Both the position numbers and the translations under genes were made by a program. Below are positions 9,074 to 17,160 of a stretch of 64,000 bases of DNA, piece by piece; positions within the stretch are counted from its first letter, which is position 1, and each line of letters opens with the position of its first letter. The notes below the pieces were generated by a model. It did no database searches, was not told the origin of the DNA, and worked only from the letters and a program-made list of their open reading frames with translations. The stretch comes from an uncultured Bacilli bacterium (GTDB lineage Bacteria; Bacillota_I; Bacilli_A; RF39; UBA660): NCBI GenBank assembly GCA_944350495.1, contig CALVOZ010000001.1, forward strand, positions 186,001 to 250,000. Reading direction: 5' to 3'.

Positions 9074-9668
9074 ATTCACATTTAACTTTTGACATATCAA
9101 ACGTATATTCTTTTTTCTTCGTATTATAATTAAAAATTATTTCACCAGTACAATCATTAAGTTTATCCTTTTTAGAAGCATATTGATTATACTCTTCAAC
9201 TTTAACTCTACAATTAATGTCGACACCAGTACACTTATTTTGAATTTCTTTTTCGTTACCAAGAGTAGTTATAAAATTTTCTTGCATGATATATTCTTTT
9301 TCAGCTAATGTCAAATCATCTTTCTTTTTAGTACGATCTTTAGCTTCTTGGGAAACTTCATTTTCATCCTCACTTGGATCTTCATAATTTGGTTCCTCTT
9401 CATTATTACCACCGACATTTGAGTCATCTGGGTTTTCAGGATTCTCAGGATTCTCGGGATTTTCAGGATTTTCAGGATTTTCAGGTTCTTCCTCATTTCC
9501 AGGCTTATTGCCATTTTCATTGGTTACTGGTTCTTTTTTATTATCATGGTCAATAATTAGATTAGTTCTAAACATAATAAAAATAAATGTTAATATAACT
9601 ATTATTATAATACCAATTAAAATAACTAACTTCATGTTTATTTTTTCTAATTTTAACTTACTTAACAT
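9072..9668 (-). CDS. Membrane-anchored protein with Pro-Glu-Asn tandem repeat
   Basis: A 198-residue protein with a single hydrophobic helix at about residues 12-32 after a short basic N-terminus, so a signal anchor with the rest outside the cell. An acidic, disordered linker follows, holding five PEN/NPE repeats (about residues 60-78) and then an Asp/Glu/Asn-rich stretch. The C-terminal domain of about 85 residues contains three cysteines, two of them in a short loop (CTGVDINCR) that could form a disulfide. I recognise no family. The repeat looks like a wall-spanning or spacer segment. Its ribosome binding site is AGGTG. Confidence 0.7.
   Translation of the reverse strand: MLSKLKLEKINMKLVILIGIIIIVILTFIFIMFRTNLIIDHDNKKEPVTNENGNKPGNEEEPENPENPENPENPENPENPDDSNVGGNNEEEPNYEDPSEDENEVSQEAKDRTKKKDDLTLAEKEYIMQENFITTLGNEKEIQNKCTGVDINCRVKVEEYNQYASKKDKLNDCTGEIIFNYNTKKKEYTFDMSKVKCE
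9431..9490 (-). repeat. Tandem 9-bp coding repeat
   Basis: Six imperfect copies of a 9-base unit (GGATTTTCA on the plus strand) encode the NPE repeats of the surface protein. The unit length is a multiple of three, so copy-number change would alter linker length without a frameshift. Confidence 0.85.
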
Positions 9669-9740
9669 ATCTATTCACCTTATCCTATGTATGTATTATA
9701 GCATACTTTTTTTATTTATAAAAGATATTCTATATCAAAT

Positions 9741-9766
9741 AAAAAAAACTATACAATGTATAGTTT
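9741..9766 (-). terminator. Terminator of the nucleotidyltransferase operon
   Basis: The hairpin AACTATACA-A-TGTATAGTT has a run of eight A residues on the plus strand at its left edge, giving a U-run for minus-strand transcripts. Confidence 0.75.
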
Positions 9767-9771
9767 AAATT

Positions 9772-10389
9772 TTAATAGCGAACTTGGTTACTTATCTTCT
9801 CAACTAGTTGCTCATATTCTTGTCGATCATTAACATTAGCAACCTCAGATTCATTAATTAAAACAAAATTATCTAAAAGTGCGATTTTACCATCACCTTC
9901 AAGGGAATTTATTTTTTTATATATTGCCCATCCAGCACGATTAACGGCTACGCCTGTTTTTAGTTCTTGTTTTCTTAAAGCTTCAACATGATATTTAAAT
10001 TTTTCATGATTTTGAACTTTAATGCCAACAATTGACTCTTGCGTTCCAAAAAATAGAATATCATTCGTTTTAGTAGCAATCATCTCTTCAATTACAGAAT
10101 CGTAATAATAAGTATCGCCATAAAGAAAAGTACAAGGCTCATCTAAATATTTATAATAAAACATATTATAAAGTTTGCAATCAAAAGCAAGTGGAATTCT
10201 AGTTGCACCTGGTATTTCATAAAGTTCATTATCAGAAATAATAAATATTTCTTTAGCATTACATTCCTTTAATTGTCTCACTAATCTTTCTAATAGGTTT
10301 TCTTTACCTATTTTTATTAAATGTTTAGTAGTATTGTTATACTTTCGCCATCTAGTAGCCGGTCCTCCAGCCATAATAATATATTTCAT
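9772..10389 (-). CDS. NTP-transferase-fold nucleotidyltransferase, probable cell-surface polymer precursor enzyme
   Basis: The N-terminus MKYIIMAGGPATRW is a variant of the AGGxGTR nucleotide-binding loop of sugar- and polyol-phosphate nucleotidyltransferases, with Pro-Ala where Gly-X is usual. KHLIKIGKENLLERL gives the conserved Lys that follows. LYGDTYYYD is the likely metal-binding Asp region. At 205 residues it is a single-domain enzyme. It ends the operon after the CDP-glycerol transferase-like gene, with three bases between them, so it may activate the donor (CDP-glycerol or CDP-ribitol type) for that polymer. The substrate is an inference. LicC- or MobA-like activities are alternatives. 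Confidence 0.75.
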   Translation of the reverse strand: MKYIIMAGGPATRWRKYNNTTKHLIKIGKENLLERLVRQLKECNAKEIFIISDNELYEIPGATRIPLAFDCKLYNMFYYKYLDEPCTFLYGDTYYYDSVIEEMIATKTNDILFFGTQESIVGIKVQNHEKFKYHVEALRKQELKTGVAVNRAGWAIYKKINSLEGDGKIALLDNFVLINESEVANVNDRQEYEQLVEKISNQVRY

Positions 10390-10392
10390 ATT

Positions 10393-11508
10393 TTATTCCT
10401 TCTCATCCATATGTTTCATAATATAATCAACTATTAATTTAGTAGATTGTCCTAATTTCTTAGGTAGATACTTTTTGACAAAATTATCTAATGCTTTTGT
10501 ATCATAAGTATCATTTTTAATAATATCAAAAATTGGTTCTATCTTTTCAAAAGAACAAGTTGGCATTGATTTTTTAGGGTCTAAATTTAAACCATTCTTT
10601 TTCATATATTCTTTATAATCATATAAATAATACAATGTTTTCTTTTTTAATATTGCAGCTTCTAGGGATATTGAACCAAAATCAGCAATTACATAGTCAG
10701 AAACGCTTAGTATATCAGCTACTGTAAACTCATCTAAACTTAAATGATAAACTCCCTCTTTATTTATCTCTAACTTTTGATTTGGATGACATGTAATGAT
10801 AAGTTCGAAATCATCATGATTGTAAGCATCTAATAATTTTTGCGGTCCATCAACATCATATGTTCTAAAAGTCGGAGCATAGTATACAATTTTCTTACCC
10901 TTTAATTCAGGGTATTTTTCAAATACTTTTTTCTTTTTAGCTTTAGCTGTTTGAATAATATAATCAATTCTTGGTAAGCCATAATTTAACAAGACATCTT
11001 TTTTTACATTAAAGCCCTCTTCATAAAATTTATTAAAAGCCTCTCCACCAGCTACAATGGCATCATAATTTTTATGCATACACATAATACGAGCTGTTTT
11101 GCCGCTTCTTCCTGATTCTGTATCAAGTGTTTGATATCCTGATTTTTTTATCTTACCAATGGAATGCCAAATTTGTAAAACTTTTAAAGATTTCTTATGT
11201 TTTAAAACACATACAGGAATACAGTAAGAGTCGATAATAGCCATTTTTGAAGTTGCTAAATGATACATTTGGCGTAATATTTCAATTGCATATAAAAAGT
11301 ATTCTTTTATTCCCTTTCCCATTCTTTTGCATAAAAAAACCATTTTAATATCTTTATCTCTTTTGATAATTTCCTTTCTAATCATATCAAAATCAACATT
11401 AATATCATTTGTTTGTCTACTAATAAAAACAATTTTCTTTTTATTAGTTGGTAATAACTTAAAAAAGAAATAAGTAAACTTTAATAAATATTTAACAATA
11501 TACATCAT
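10393..11508 (-). CDS. CDP-glycerol:polyglycerol phosphate transferase family protein (TagF/TagB-like)
   Basis: A 371-residue peripheral membrane glycosyltransferase-like enzyme that transfers polyol phosphate from a CDP donor to a teichoic acid-like polymer. Family signatures are LQIWHSIGKIKKSG, YYAPTFRTYD, the ITCHPNQ segment and VIADFGSISLEA followed by YLYDYKEY. A basic, hydrophobic N-terminus fits membrane association. It lies three bases upstream of a nucleotidyltransferase, suggesting a small wall- or surface-polymer operon. Two in-frame ATGs follow a GGGGG ribosome binding site. It diverges from sigK. Confidence 0.9.
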   Translation of the reverse strand: MMYIVKYLLKFTYFFFKLLPTNKKKIVFISRQTNDINVDFDMIRKEIIKRDKDIKMVFLCKRMGKGIKEYFLYAIEILRQMYHLATSKMAIIDSYCIPVCVLKHKKSLKVLQIWHSIGKIKKSGYQTLDTESGRSGKTARIMCMHKNYDAIVAGGEAFNKFYEEGFNVKKDVLLNYGLPRIDYIIQTAKAKKKKVFEKYPELKGKKIVYYAPTFRTYDVDGPQKLLDAYNHDDFELIITCHPNQKLEINKEGVYHLSLDEFTVADILSVSDYVIADFGSISLEAAILKKKTLYYLYDYKEYMKKNGLNLDPKKSMPTCSFEKIEPIFDIIKNDTYDTKALDNFVKKYLPKKLGQSTKLIVDYIMKHMDEKE

Positions 11509-11603
11509 ATATATCCCCCATAAATCTAATGCTATTATATCATATAATATTTACAATGTCATTAAATGCTATTTTTCTTAATATAATTTAATGGATGTGA
11601 TTT

Positions 11604-12284
11604 ATGTTTAAATGGTTGTTAAAAGATTTGCACATATTTTGTGCAGCCTATTCAAATAAAATATTTCCTGATCCCCTATCTAAAGAAGAAGAATATAAAT
11701 ATATTGAACTTGCTAAATTAGGTGATCGTCAAGCAAGAAATAAATTAATCGAACACAATTTAAGATTAGTCGCTCACATTGTAAAAAAATATGACCATAA
11801 AAAAGATGAAGATGACTTAATTAGTATTGGAACAATTGGTCTAATTAAAGGAATTGATAGTTATTCTAAACATCATAATACTAGATTGACGACATACGTA
11901 GCCCGATGTATTGAAAATGAAATATTGATGTATTACCGTGCTAATAAACATAATAATAAAAATATCAGTATTAATGAGTCAGTGGGATTCGATAAAGAAG
12001 GTAATGAAATAACTTTACTAGATATTTTAAAAACACCTAATCCAGATTTTGCTTTAGATATTCATAAACAGGAAAATATCAATCGATTAGATAAATATTT
12101 TAAAGTATTGAATACAAGAGAAAAAGAAATATTAGAAAAAAGATATGGTCTAAATAATCAGGATAAATTAACACAAAAAGAAATTGCTAAAGAATATCAT
12201 ATTTCTAGAAGTTATGTTTCTAGAATTGAAAAAAGAGCTTTAACAAAACTGTTAAGAGAATATATTAAAAATAAAGATAATTAA
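11604..12284 (+). CDS. sigK: RNA polymerase sigma factor of the SigK (late mother-cell sporulation) type
   Basis: A sigma-70 family factor of 226 residues. Region 2 carries RNKLIEHNLRLVAHIVKKY, DLISIGTIGLIKGI, and ARCIENEILMYYRANK. Region 4 carries TQKEIAKEYHISRSYVSRIEKRAL. These segments match B. subtilis sigma-K far better than SigA, SigH or SigF. The first 25 residues include hydrophobic segments (WLL, IFCAA) before FPDPLS, which aligns with the place of the pro-sequence cleaved from pro-sigma-K. A GGATGTGAT ribosome binding site fixes the start. The gene is intact, with no sign of the skin-type interruption. Distinction from SigE rests on sequence pattern alone. Confidence 0.88.
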   Translation: MFKWLLKDLHIFCAAYSNKIFPDPLSKEEEYKYIELAKLGDRQARNKLIEHNLRLVAHIVKKYDHKKDEDDLISIGTIGLIKGIDSYSKHHNTRLTTYVARCIENEILMYYRANKHNNKNISINESVGFDKEGNEITLLDILKTPNPDFALDIHKQENINRLDKYFKVLNTREKEILEKRYGLNNQDKLTQKEIAKEYHISRSYVSRIEKRALTKLLREYIKNKDN

Positions 12285-12309
12285 AAAAAGCAAACTTAGT
12301 TTGCTTTTT
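12285..12309. terminator. Bidirectional terminator between sigK and ileS
   Basis: The hairpin AAAAAGCAAACT-AGTTTGCTTTTT has A-runs and T-runs on both flanks and lies between convergent stop codons. Confidence 0.85.
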
Positions 12310-15300
12310 CTACTTTAATCTTTGTATTATGACCATTTAAATCTAAAACTTCTTCATCTAATGATGCTTCTGTAATTGATAAAGCTAAAGTTTCATTTTT
12401 TATAAACTCTAAATACTTATTGACAGCTTCTCTTACCATTTCATCGCTACTGTAAGTTATATTAATTCTATCAATAATTTCAAAGCCTGAAGTTTTTCTT
12501 AAATTTTGAATTTTACTAACCATTTCACGAGCTATACCTTCTAATAATAATTCATTAGTCAATTCAGTATTTAAAATAATGAAGTTATTATTTAATGTTG
12601 CAACATTAAATCCTTCTTTAGATAATGTTCTAATATCAACCATAGTATTGTTGATTTCATATTCTTCACCATCTAGAATCATTTTTATTACTCCACCATT
12701 TTGTAAAGTTGTAACATCACTAGTTGTTAATTTTAATAATTCTTCACCAAATAATTTGATTTTAGCACCAAATAGTTTACCTACTTCTTTAAAATTTGGT
12801 TTTACTATGAAGTTCATATAATTCTCTAAGTCATTAATGAATAATACATTCTTTACATTTAATTCTTCTTCGATTAATGGAATTAAATCAGCAATTAATT
12901 TTTCATTTTTACCATCAATCAAAGCTTCACTCAATGGTTGGCGTACTTTTATTTTAACTTCTTCACGAATATTTCTTCCTAAACTAATTAAGTTACGTAC
13001 TAAATCCATTCTTTCTTCAATTGACTCATTAATATATTTTTTATTTACTTTAGGATAATTTGTTAAATGTACTGATTCTTCACCAGTTAATTTTTGATAA
13101 ATTTCTTCTGAAACATAAGGAACAATTGGTGCAATCAACTTACATACTCCAACTAACACTTCATATGTAGTATTGTATACAGCACGTTTATCATCATCTA
13201 ATTCACTACTCCAAAACCTTCTTCTATTTCTTCTAATATACCAATTAGATAAATCTTCACCAACAAATTCTTGAATACTTCTAACTGTATTTGTTAAATC
13301 ATATTCATTCATATATTTAGTTACATTAAGAACTAACTTATTGTACTTAGATAATAACCATTTATCAATTTCCGGACGTTTTTCATATTTAACATTAAAT
13401 GTACGTGGATCAATATCATCTGTGTTAGCATATATAGCAAAGAAATTATAAGTATTCTTTAAAGTACTAATAAATTTAGAATATACTTCTTTTAAACCAT
13501 CTTCGTCAAATTTAATTGGAGTCCATACTGGAGATACAGAAGGTAAATACCATCTGATTGTATCGGCACCATATTTTTCCATAACACTAAACGGTTCAAT
13601 AGCATTTCCTCTACTCTTATGCATTTTCTTTCCATACTTATCTAGTAATAAATCATTTACTAAAACATTTTTATATGGAGTTTTACCAGTTACTAATACA
13701 GAGATTACTAATAATGAATAGAACCAGCCACGAGTTTGATCAATCCCTTCACAAATAAAGTCAGCTGGAAATTGATTTTCCCATAATTCCTTATTTTCAA
13801 ATGGATAATGATATTGTGCAAAAGGCATGGCACCAGAATCAAACCAGCAGTCCATAACATCATCAATTCTTGTCATTAATTTGTTACAATGTGGACATTT
13901 AATATGCACATCGTCAACATATGGGCGGTGAAGATCAATTGATTCATCAATCTTTTCTACTGCTTTTTCTACTAATTCCTTACGAGAACCAATCATTTCT
14001 AAATGACCACATTCACATCTCCATAATGGAATTGGTGTACCCCAATATCTCTTTCGTGATACTGCCCAGTCAATCATATTTTCTAGCCAGTTACCAAATC
14101 TCTTTTCACCAACATAATCTGGATACCAATTAACTTTATTATTTTCTTTAATAATTTTATCTTTAACTGCTGTTGTTTTAATATACCAACTTGGTTTTGA
14201 ATAATAAAGCAATGGGGTTCCACATCTCCAACAGTGTGGGTAATTATGAACGAGTTTAATTTTTTTAAATAGTTTATCGTTTTCTTTTAAATATTTGATG
14301 ATTTCAACATCAGCATCCAAAACAAGCATACCTTGCCATGGGCCTTCTAAATATTTACCATCTTCACCAACTGGATTTACAACCGGTAATTGATATCTTT
14401 GACCAACTTCGTAGTCATCAGCACCAAAGGCAGGTGCAATATGAACGATACCAGTACCGTCTTCCATAGTAACATAATCATCACATGTTACATAAAAAGC
14501 ATCTTTAACGTCTAAGAATGGCAATAATTGTTCATATTTTTTATACTCTAAATCTACACCCTTATATGTCTCTAATACTTCAACATCATCACCTAATACT
14601 TGATGTAATAAAGATTTAGCTAAAATAAATTTATATCCCATACTAGATACTTTAACGTAGTCTTCTTTAGGGTTAACACAAAGTGCAACATTGGCTAATA
14701 ATGTCCATGGTGTTGTAGTCCATACTAAAAAGTAAGCATCTTCATCAACTAATTTCATTGGTACTATTACTGAATTTACAGGGATTTCTTTATATCCTTG
14801 TGCAACTTCATGAGAAGATAACCCTGTTCCACATCTTGTACAGAATGGTAAAATCTTGTGTCCTTCATAGAATAACCCATCGTTAAATATTTTCTTTAAA
14901 ATCCACCATTCAGTTTCAATATAATCATTATTATATGTTACATATGCATTATCAACATCAATGAATTGGCCCATTTTTTCAGTTAAATCTCTAAATGACT
15001 TTTCATTTTTCCACACTATTTCACGACATTTTTGATTAAATTCTTTAATACCGTATTCCTCAATATCATTTTTAGAAGTAAATCCTAATTCCTTCTCTAC
15101 TTGTACTTCAACTGGTAAGCCATGAGTATCCCAACCAATTTTTCTAATAACACGATAGCCTTGCATTGTCTTATACTTACAAAAAGAATCTTTTAAGAAT
15201 TTGGCTAACATATGATGAATACCAGGCATTCCATTAGCAGTTGCTGGACCATCATAAAAGACAAAGTCTTTCTTTCCATCTCTATTATTAATTGTTTTAG

Positions 15301-15385
15301 CTAAAATATCTTGTTCTTTCCATTTACTTAATAAATCAGCTTCTACTTCACTAACTTGTTTTTTTGATAATTCTTCAAATTTCAT
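12296..15385 (-). CDS. ileS: Isoleucyl-tRNA synthetase, type 2 (IleS2-like)
   Basis: The enzyme charges tRNA-Ile. The class I signatures appear as GPATANGMPGIHHMLAK (the HIGH region, near residue 55) and KMHKSRGN (KMSKS loop, near residue 590), with the CP1 editing domain between them. WDTHGLPVE and the HKSRGNAIEP context, together with a long C-terminal tRNA-binding region without the zinc-finger tail, resemble the eukaryote-like type 2 enzymes, which are often mupirocin tolerant. The true ATG at 15385 follows AGGAGGAGT, so the TTG at 15400 is not needed. It lies one base after the CYTH gene under a T-box. Confidence 0.95.
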   Translation of the reverse strand: MKFEELSKKQVSEVEADLLSKWKEQDILAKTINNRDGKKDFVFYDGPATANGMPGIHHMLAKFLKDSFCKYKTMQGYRVIRKIGWDTHGLPVEVQVEKELGFTSKNDIEEYGIKEFNQKCREIVWKNEKSFRDLTEKMGQFIDVDNAYVTYNNDYIETEWWILKKIFNDGLFYEGHKILPFCTRCGTGLSSHEVAQGYKEIPVNSVIVPMKLVDEDAYFLVWTTTPWTLLANVALCVNPKEDYVKVSSMGYKFILAKSLLHQVLGDDVEVLETYKGVDLEYKKYEQLLPFLDVKDAFYVTCDDYVTMEDGTGIVHIAPAFGADDYEVGQRYQLPVVNPVGEDGKYLEGPWQGMLVLDADVEIIKYLKENDKLFKKIKLVHNYPHCWRCGTPLLYYSKPSWYIKTTAVKDKIIKENNKVNWYPDYVGEKRFGNWLENMIDWAVSRKRYWGTPIPLWRCECGHLEMIGSRKELVEKAVEKIDESIDLHRPYVDDVHIKCPHCNKLMTRIDDVMDCWFDSGAMPFAQYHYPFENKELWENQFPADFICEGIDQTRGWFYSLLVISVLVTGKTPYKNVLVNDLLLDKYGKKMHKSRGNAIEPFSVMEKYGADTIRWYLPSVSPVWTPIKFDEDGLKEVYSKFISTLKNTYNFFAIYANTDDIDPRTFNVKYEKRPEIDKWLLSKYNKLVLNVTKYMNEYDLTNTVRSIQEFVGEDLSNWYIRRNRRRFWSSELDDDKRAVYNTTYEVLVGVCKLIAPIVPYVSEEIYQKLTGEESVHLTNYPKVNKKYINESIEERMDLVRNLISLGRNIREEVKIKVRQPLSEALIDGKNEKLIADLIPLIEEELNVKNVLFINDLENYMNFIVKPNFKEVGKLFGAKIKLFGEELLKLTTSDVTTLQNGGVIKMILDGEEYEINNTMVDIRTLSKEGFNVATLNNNFIILNTELTNELLLEGIAREMVSKIQNLRKTSGFEIIDRINITYSSDEMVREAVNKYLEFIKNETLALSITEASLDEEVLDLNGHNTKIKVEKAN

Positions 15386-15386
15386 G

Positions 15387-15920
15387 TTACTCCTCCTCAA
15401 ACTTTAAATCACGTATATTATCATACCCATAATATTCATATAAACTTTGAACATCTAAAGTTGATATCTTATTTTTATCTATATTTAATTTATCGATTAT
15501 GCGATATACTTCTTCTTCATTTTTACCCTCTATTTCTAAATAAGTAGGAATATAAGGCCATGTATCTATATCTACTTCAACACCATCTAAGATGTATTGT
15601 ATTCGTTTATTCTCTTGGAATCCTTTACTAAAGTATCCCATTTGATTTAATAGTAAATTAGTTATCTCAAAATCTGATACTTCTACTTCTAACTCCTTTG
15701 TTCCATCAATTGTTTTTTCTACAACTGACTTAAATGTTAAAGTCGTTTTAGTACCATTTGTCCTAAGTCTTATCCAACTATTGGGATCTTTAGGAATAAT
15801 ATCATAAACATAGCGTTGTTGTTGCCATTCGCCAATTTTTTTAGCGCCTAATTTTTCTAATTTCTGAATTAATTCTTTAGAATCAATTTCTAAAATTCGC
15901 AACTCATATTCAGTTTTCAT
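15387..15920 (-). CDS. CYTH-domain protein (triphosphate tunnel metalloenzyme family)
   Basis: A 177-residue single-domain protein. EYELR at the start, IRLR near residue 50, alternating KELEVEV and a VDIDTWPYIPTYLEIEG segment give the alternating charged residues of the triphosphate tunnel. Such enzymes bind a triphosphate with a divalent metal (class IV adenylyl cyclase, thiamine triphosphatase or tripolyphosphatase). The substrate cannot be read from sequence. It sits between the ileS T-box and ileS, so it should be induced when tRNA-Ile is uncharged. A GGAGG ribosome binding site precedes the ATG. Confidence 0.85.
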   Translation of the reverse strand: MKTEYELRILEIDSKELIQKLEKLGAKKIGEWQQQRYVYDIIPKDPNSWIRLRTNGTKTTLTFKSVVEKTIDGTKELEVEVSDFEITNLLLNQMGYFSKGFQENKRIQYILDGVEVDIDTWPYIPTYLEIEGKNEEEVYRIIDKLNIDKNKISTLDVQSLYEYYGYDNIRDLKFEEE

Positions 15921-15940
15921 ATCATTCCTCCTTTTTAAAT

Positions 15941-16130
15941 AAAAAAAATATTATGAAATATAGGGACGAATAATCGCGGTACCACCCTATTTCATAATAT
16001 TATTATGCACTTAAAACTATAACGCGTTACCGGCTTTTGCACATCAAGAGTGATACATATATTAGTTCCTTACTTATTTTCACCAACCATAAGCTCTCTA
16101 ATAATTTCCTAATATAACGTCTCCATCATT
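15941..16130 (-). promoter_or_regulatory. T-box riboswitch controlling the CYTH-ileS operon
   Basis: On the minus strand the leader carries AGAGAGC and GGTGAAAATAAG in Stem I, the T-box core GGGTGGTACCGCG (plus 15975-15988) and a terminator stem made of ATTATGAAATAGGG pairing with CCCTATATTTCATAAT followed by a T-run at about 15942-15949. The antiterminator uses the T-box core, so binding of uncharged tRNA would allow read-through. An ATC triplet followed by A in the expected specifier loop (plus 16052-16054) matches tRNA-Ile and so the downstream ileS. Confidence 0.92.
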
Positions 16131-16134
16131 TGCT

Positions 16135-16611
16135 TTAAAATTTATTATTATCAATATCGTCAATAATATCTAATTGTACATCTATAATATTTTTAACTCT
16201 ATTTTTAAACATATTTATATTTCTTTTAAGCATATTAGCTTCCATTTCAGTTTTTTCAGCTCTAAGTAATGACTCATTAATAATGCGATCGGCATTATTA
16301 CGAGCCTCTTCTAATATTGCTTCTGATTCCGCCTTAGCATTTTCTCGCATTTTTTTAGAATTAACTTTAGTCATTTTAATGACTTCTTTAATAGAATTTT
16401 CCAAATTTTCATATTTACGCAGTTGCCTTTTTAACTGTTCCATATCTTTTAATTCTACCGATAATTCTTTAATCGTCTTATCTCTTTTAATAATTTCTAA
16501 ATTCATTCGTTCTATTTCTTGATCTTTTTTATTTAATTCAACAATCAATTGTTCAACTTGAACGATGATTCTATCTAAAAATTCATTTAAGGAACTATCA
16601 TGTTTTGTCAT
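16135..16611 (-). CDS. divIVA: DivIVA-like coiled-coil cell division protein
   Basis: A 158-residue, almost entirely coiled-coil protein, rich in Lys and Glu, with a heptad-like region from about residue 10 to 130. The segment with ENAKAESEAILEEARNNADRI is typical of DivIVA/GpsB family C-terminal coils. The N-terminal targeting motif of classical DivIVA is only weakly present. Its place between sepF and the ileS T-box is the conserved Firmicutes arrangement (sepF-ylmG-ylmH-divIVA-ileS), here without ylmG and ylmH. It is likely involved in polar or septal organisation. Confidence 0.8.
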   Translation of the reverse strand: MTKHDSSLNEFLDRIIVQVEQLIVELNKKDQEIERMNLEIIKRDKTIKELSVELKDMEQLKRQLRKYENLENSIKEVIKMTKVNSKKMRENAKAESEAILEEARNNADRIINESLLRAEKTEMEANMLKRNINMFKNRVKNIIDVQLDIIDDIDNNKF

Positions 16612-16673
16612 AAAAGCACCTCGCTAAGTGGTTACTATTTTAACATAACAATTTTTATATTTCAATACTTTTT

Positions 16674-17081
16674 TTACCAATCAGGATTGATATCATCATT
16701 ATTATATACATCGTTGCCTTCAGCATCATCCGCAATTTTTCCTTGTACATTTATATTATTAGGAGTGCATAAGAAAATTCCACCGCCAATTTTTTCAAAA
16801 TTGCCACCAATAGCATATAGTGTTCCACTTAAAAAATCGACAATTCTTTTAGCCTGGTCTGAAGTTACACGTTTTAGGTTTACAACAACTGTATTTCTTC
16901 TTTTTAAATGATCAGCGATTTGTTGAGCTTCAGAGTATGCACGTGGCTCTAAAAGAATCATTTTAGCGCCACCTTCTTCAGTTGCTTCAGCAGCATCCTT
17001 TATATTATAAAATTGATTCTCATCACCGCTAAAAATATCATTTTCATCAGTATCTTTAAACATATTTTTTATGAAACCCAT
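16674..17081 (-). CDS. sepF: Cell division protein SepF
   Basis: SepF binds FtsZ and tethers it to the membrane at the septum. The C-terminal domain is a clear match: [31 protein letters not shown] and GGGIFLCTP. The N-terminal MGFIKNMFK forms the amphipathic membrane-targeting helix, followed by an acidic linker. At 135 residues it has normal length. The ATG at 17081 lies seven bases from GAGGAGG, while the ATG at 17087 would be too close. It starts the sepF-divIVA section ahead of ileS. Confidence 0.96.
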   Translation of the reverse strand: MGFIKNMFKDTDENDIFSGDENQFYNIKDAAEATEEGGAKMILLEPRAYSEAQQIADHLKRRNTVVVNLKRVTSDQAKRIVDFLSGTLYAIGGNFEKIGGGIFLCTPNNINVQGKIADDAEGNDVYNNDDINPDW

Positions 17082-17160
17082 CTTCATTCCTCCTCATAGT
17101 GTATATTTTATCTATTAATCATTTTAACATATTTATTTTGAAAAGAAAAGTTTTAGCCCT

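Noticed and set aside
9431-9490. Short direct repeats as a possible CRISPR array
   Set aside because: The units are 9 bases with no spacers, lie in frame in a coding region and encode NPE repeats.
9311-9520. Alternative minus-strand frame rich in Arg, Ile and Leu in the surface protein gene
   Set aside because: It is a shifted reading of the 9-base repeats in the real gene and lacks a start signal.
11520-11603. Sigma-E-type promoter in front of sigK
   Set aside because: TATAAT-like boxes occur, but the region is too AT-rich to separate a sigma-E -35/-10 pair from chance; no claim is made.
15941-16005. Hairpin at 15.95 kb as the ordinary terminator of divIVA
   Set aside because: The T-box core and Stem I elements show that it is the riboswitch terminator upstream of the CYTH-ileS genes.
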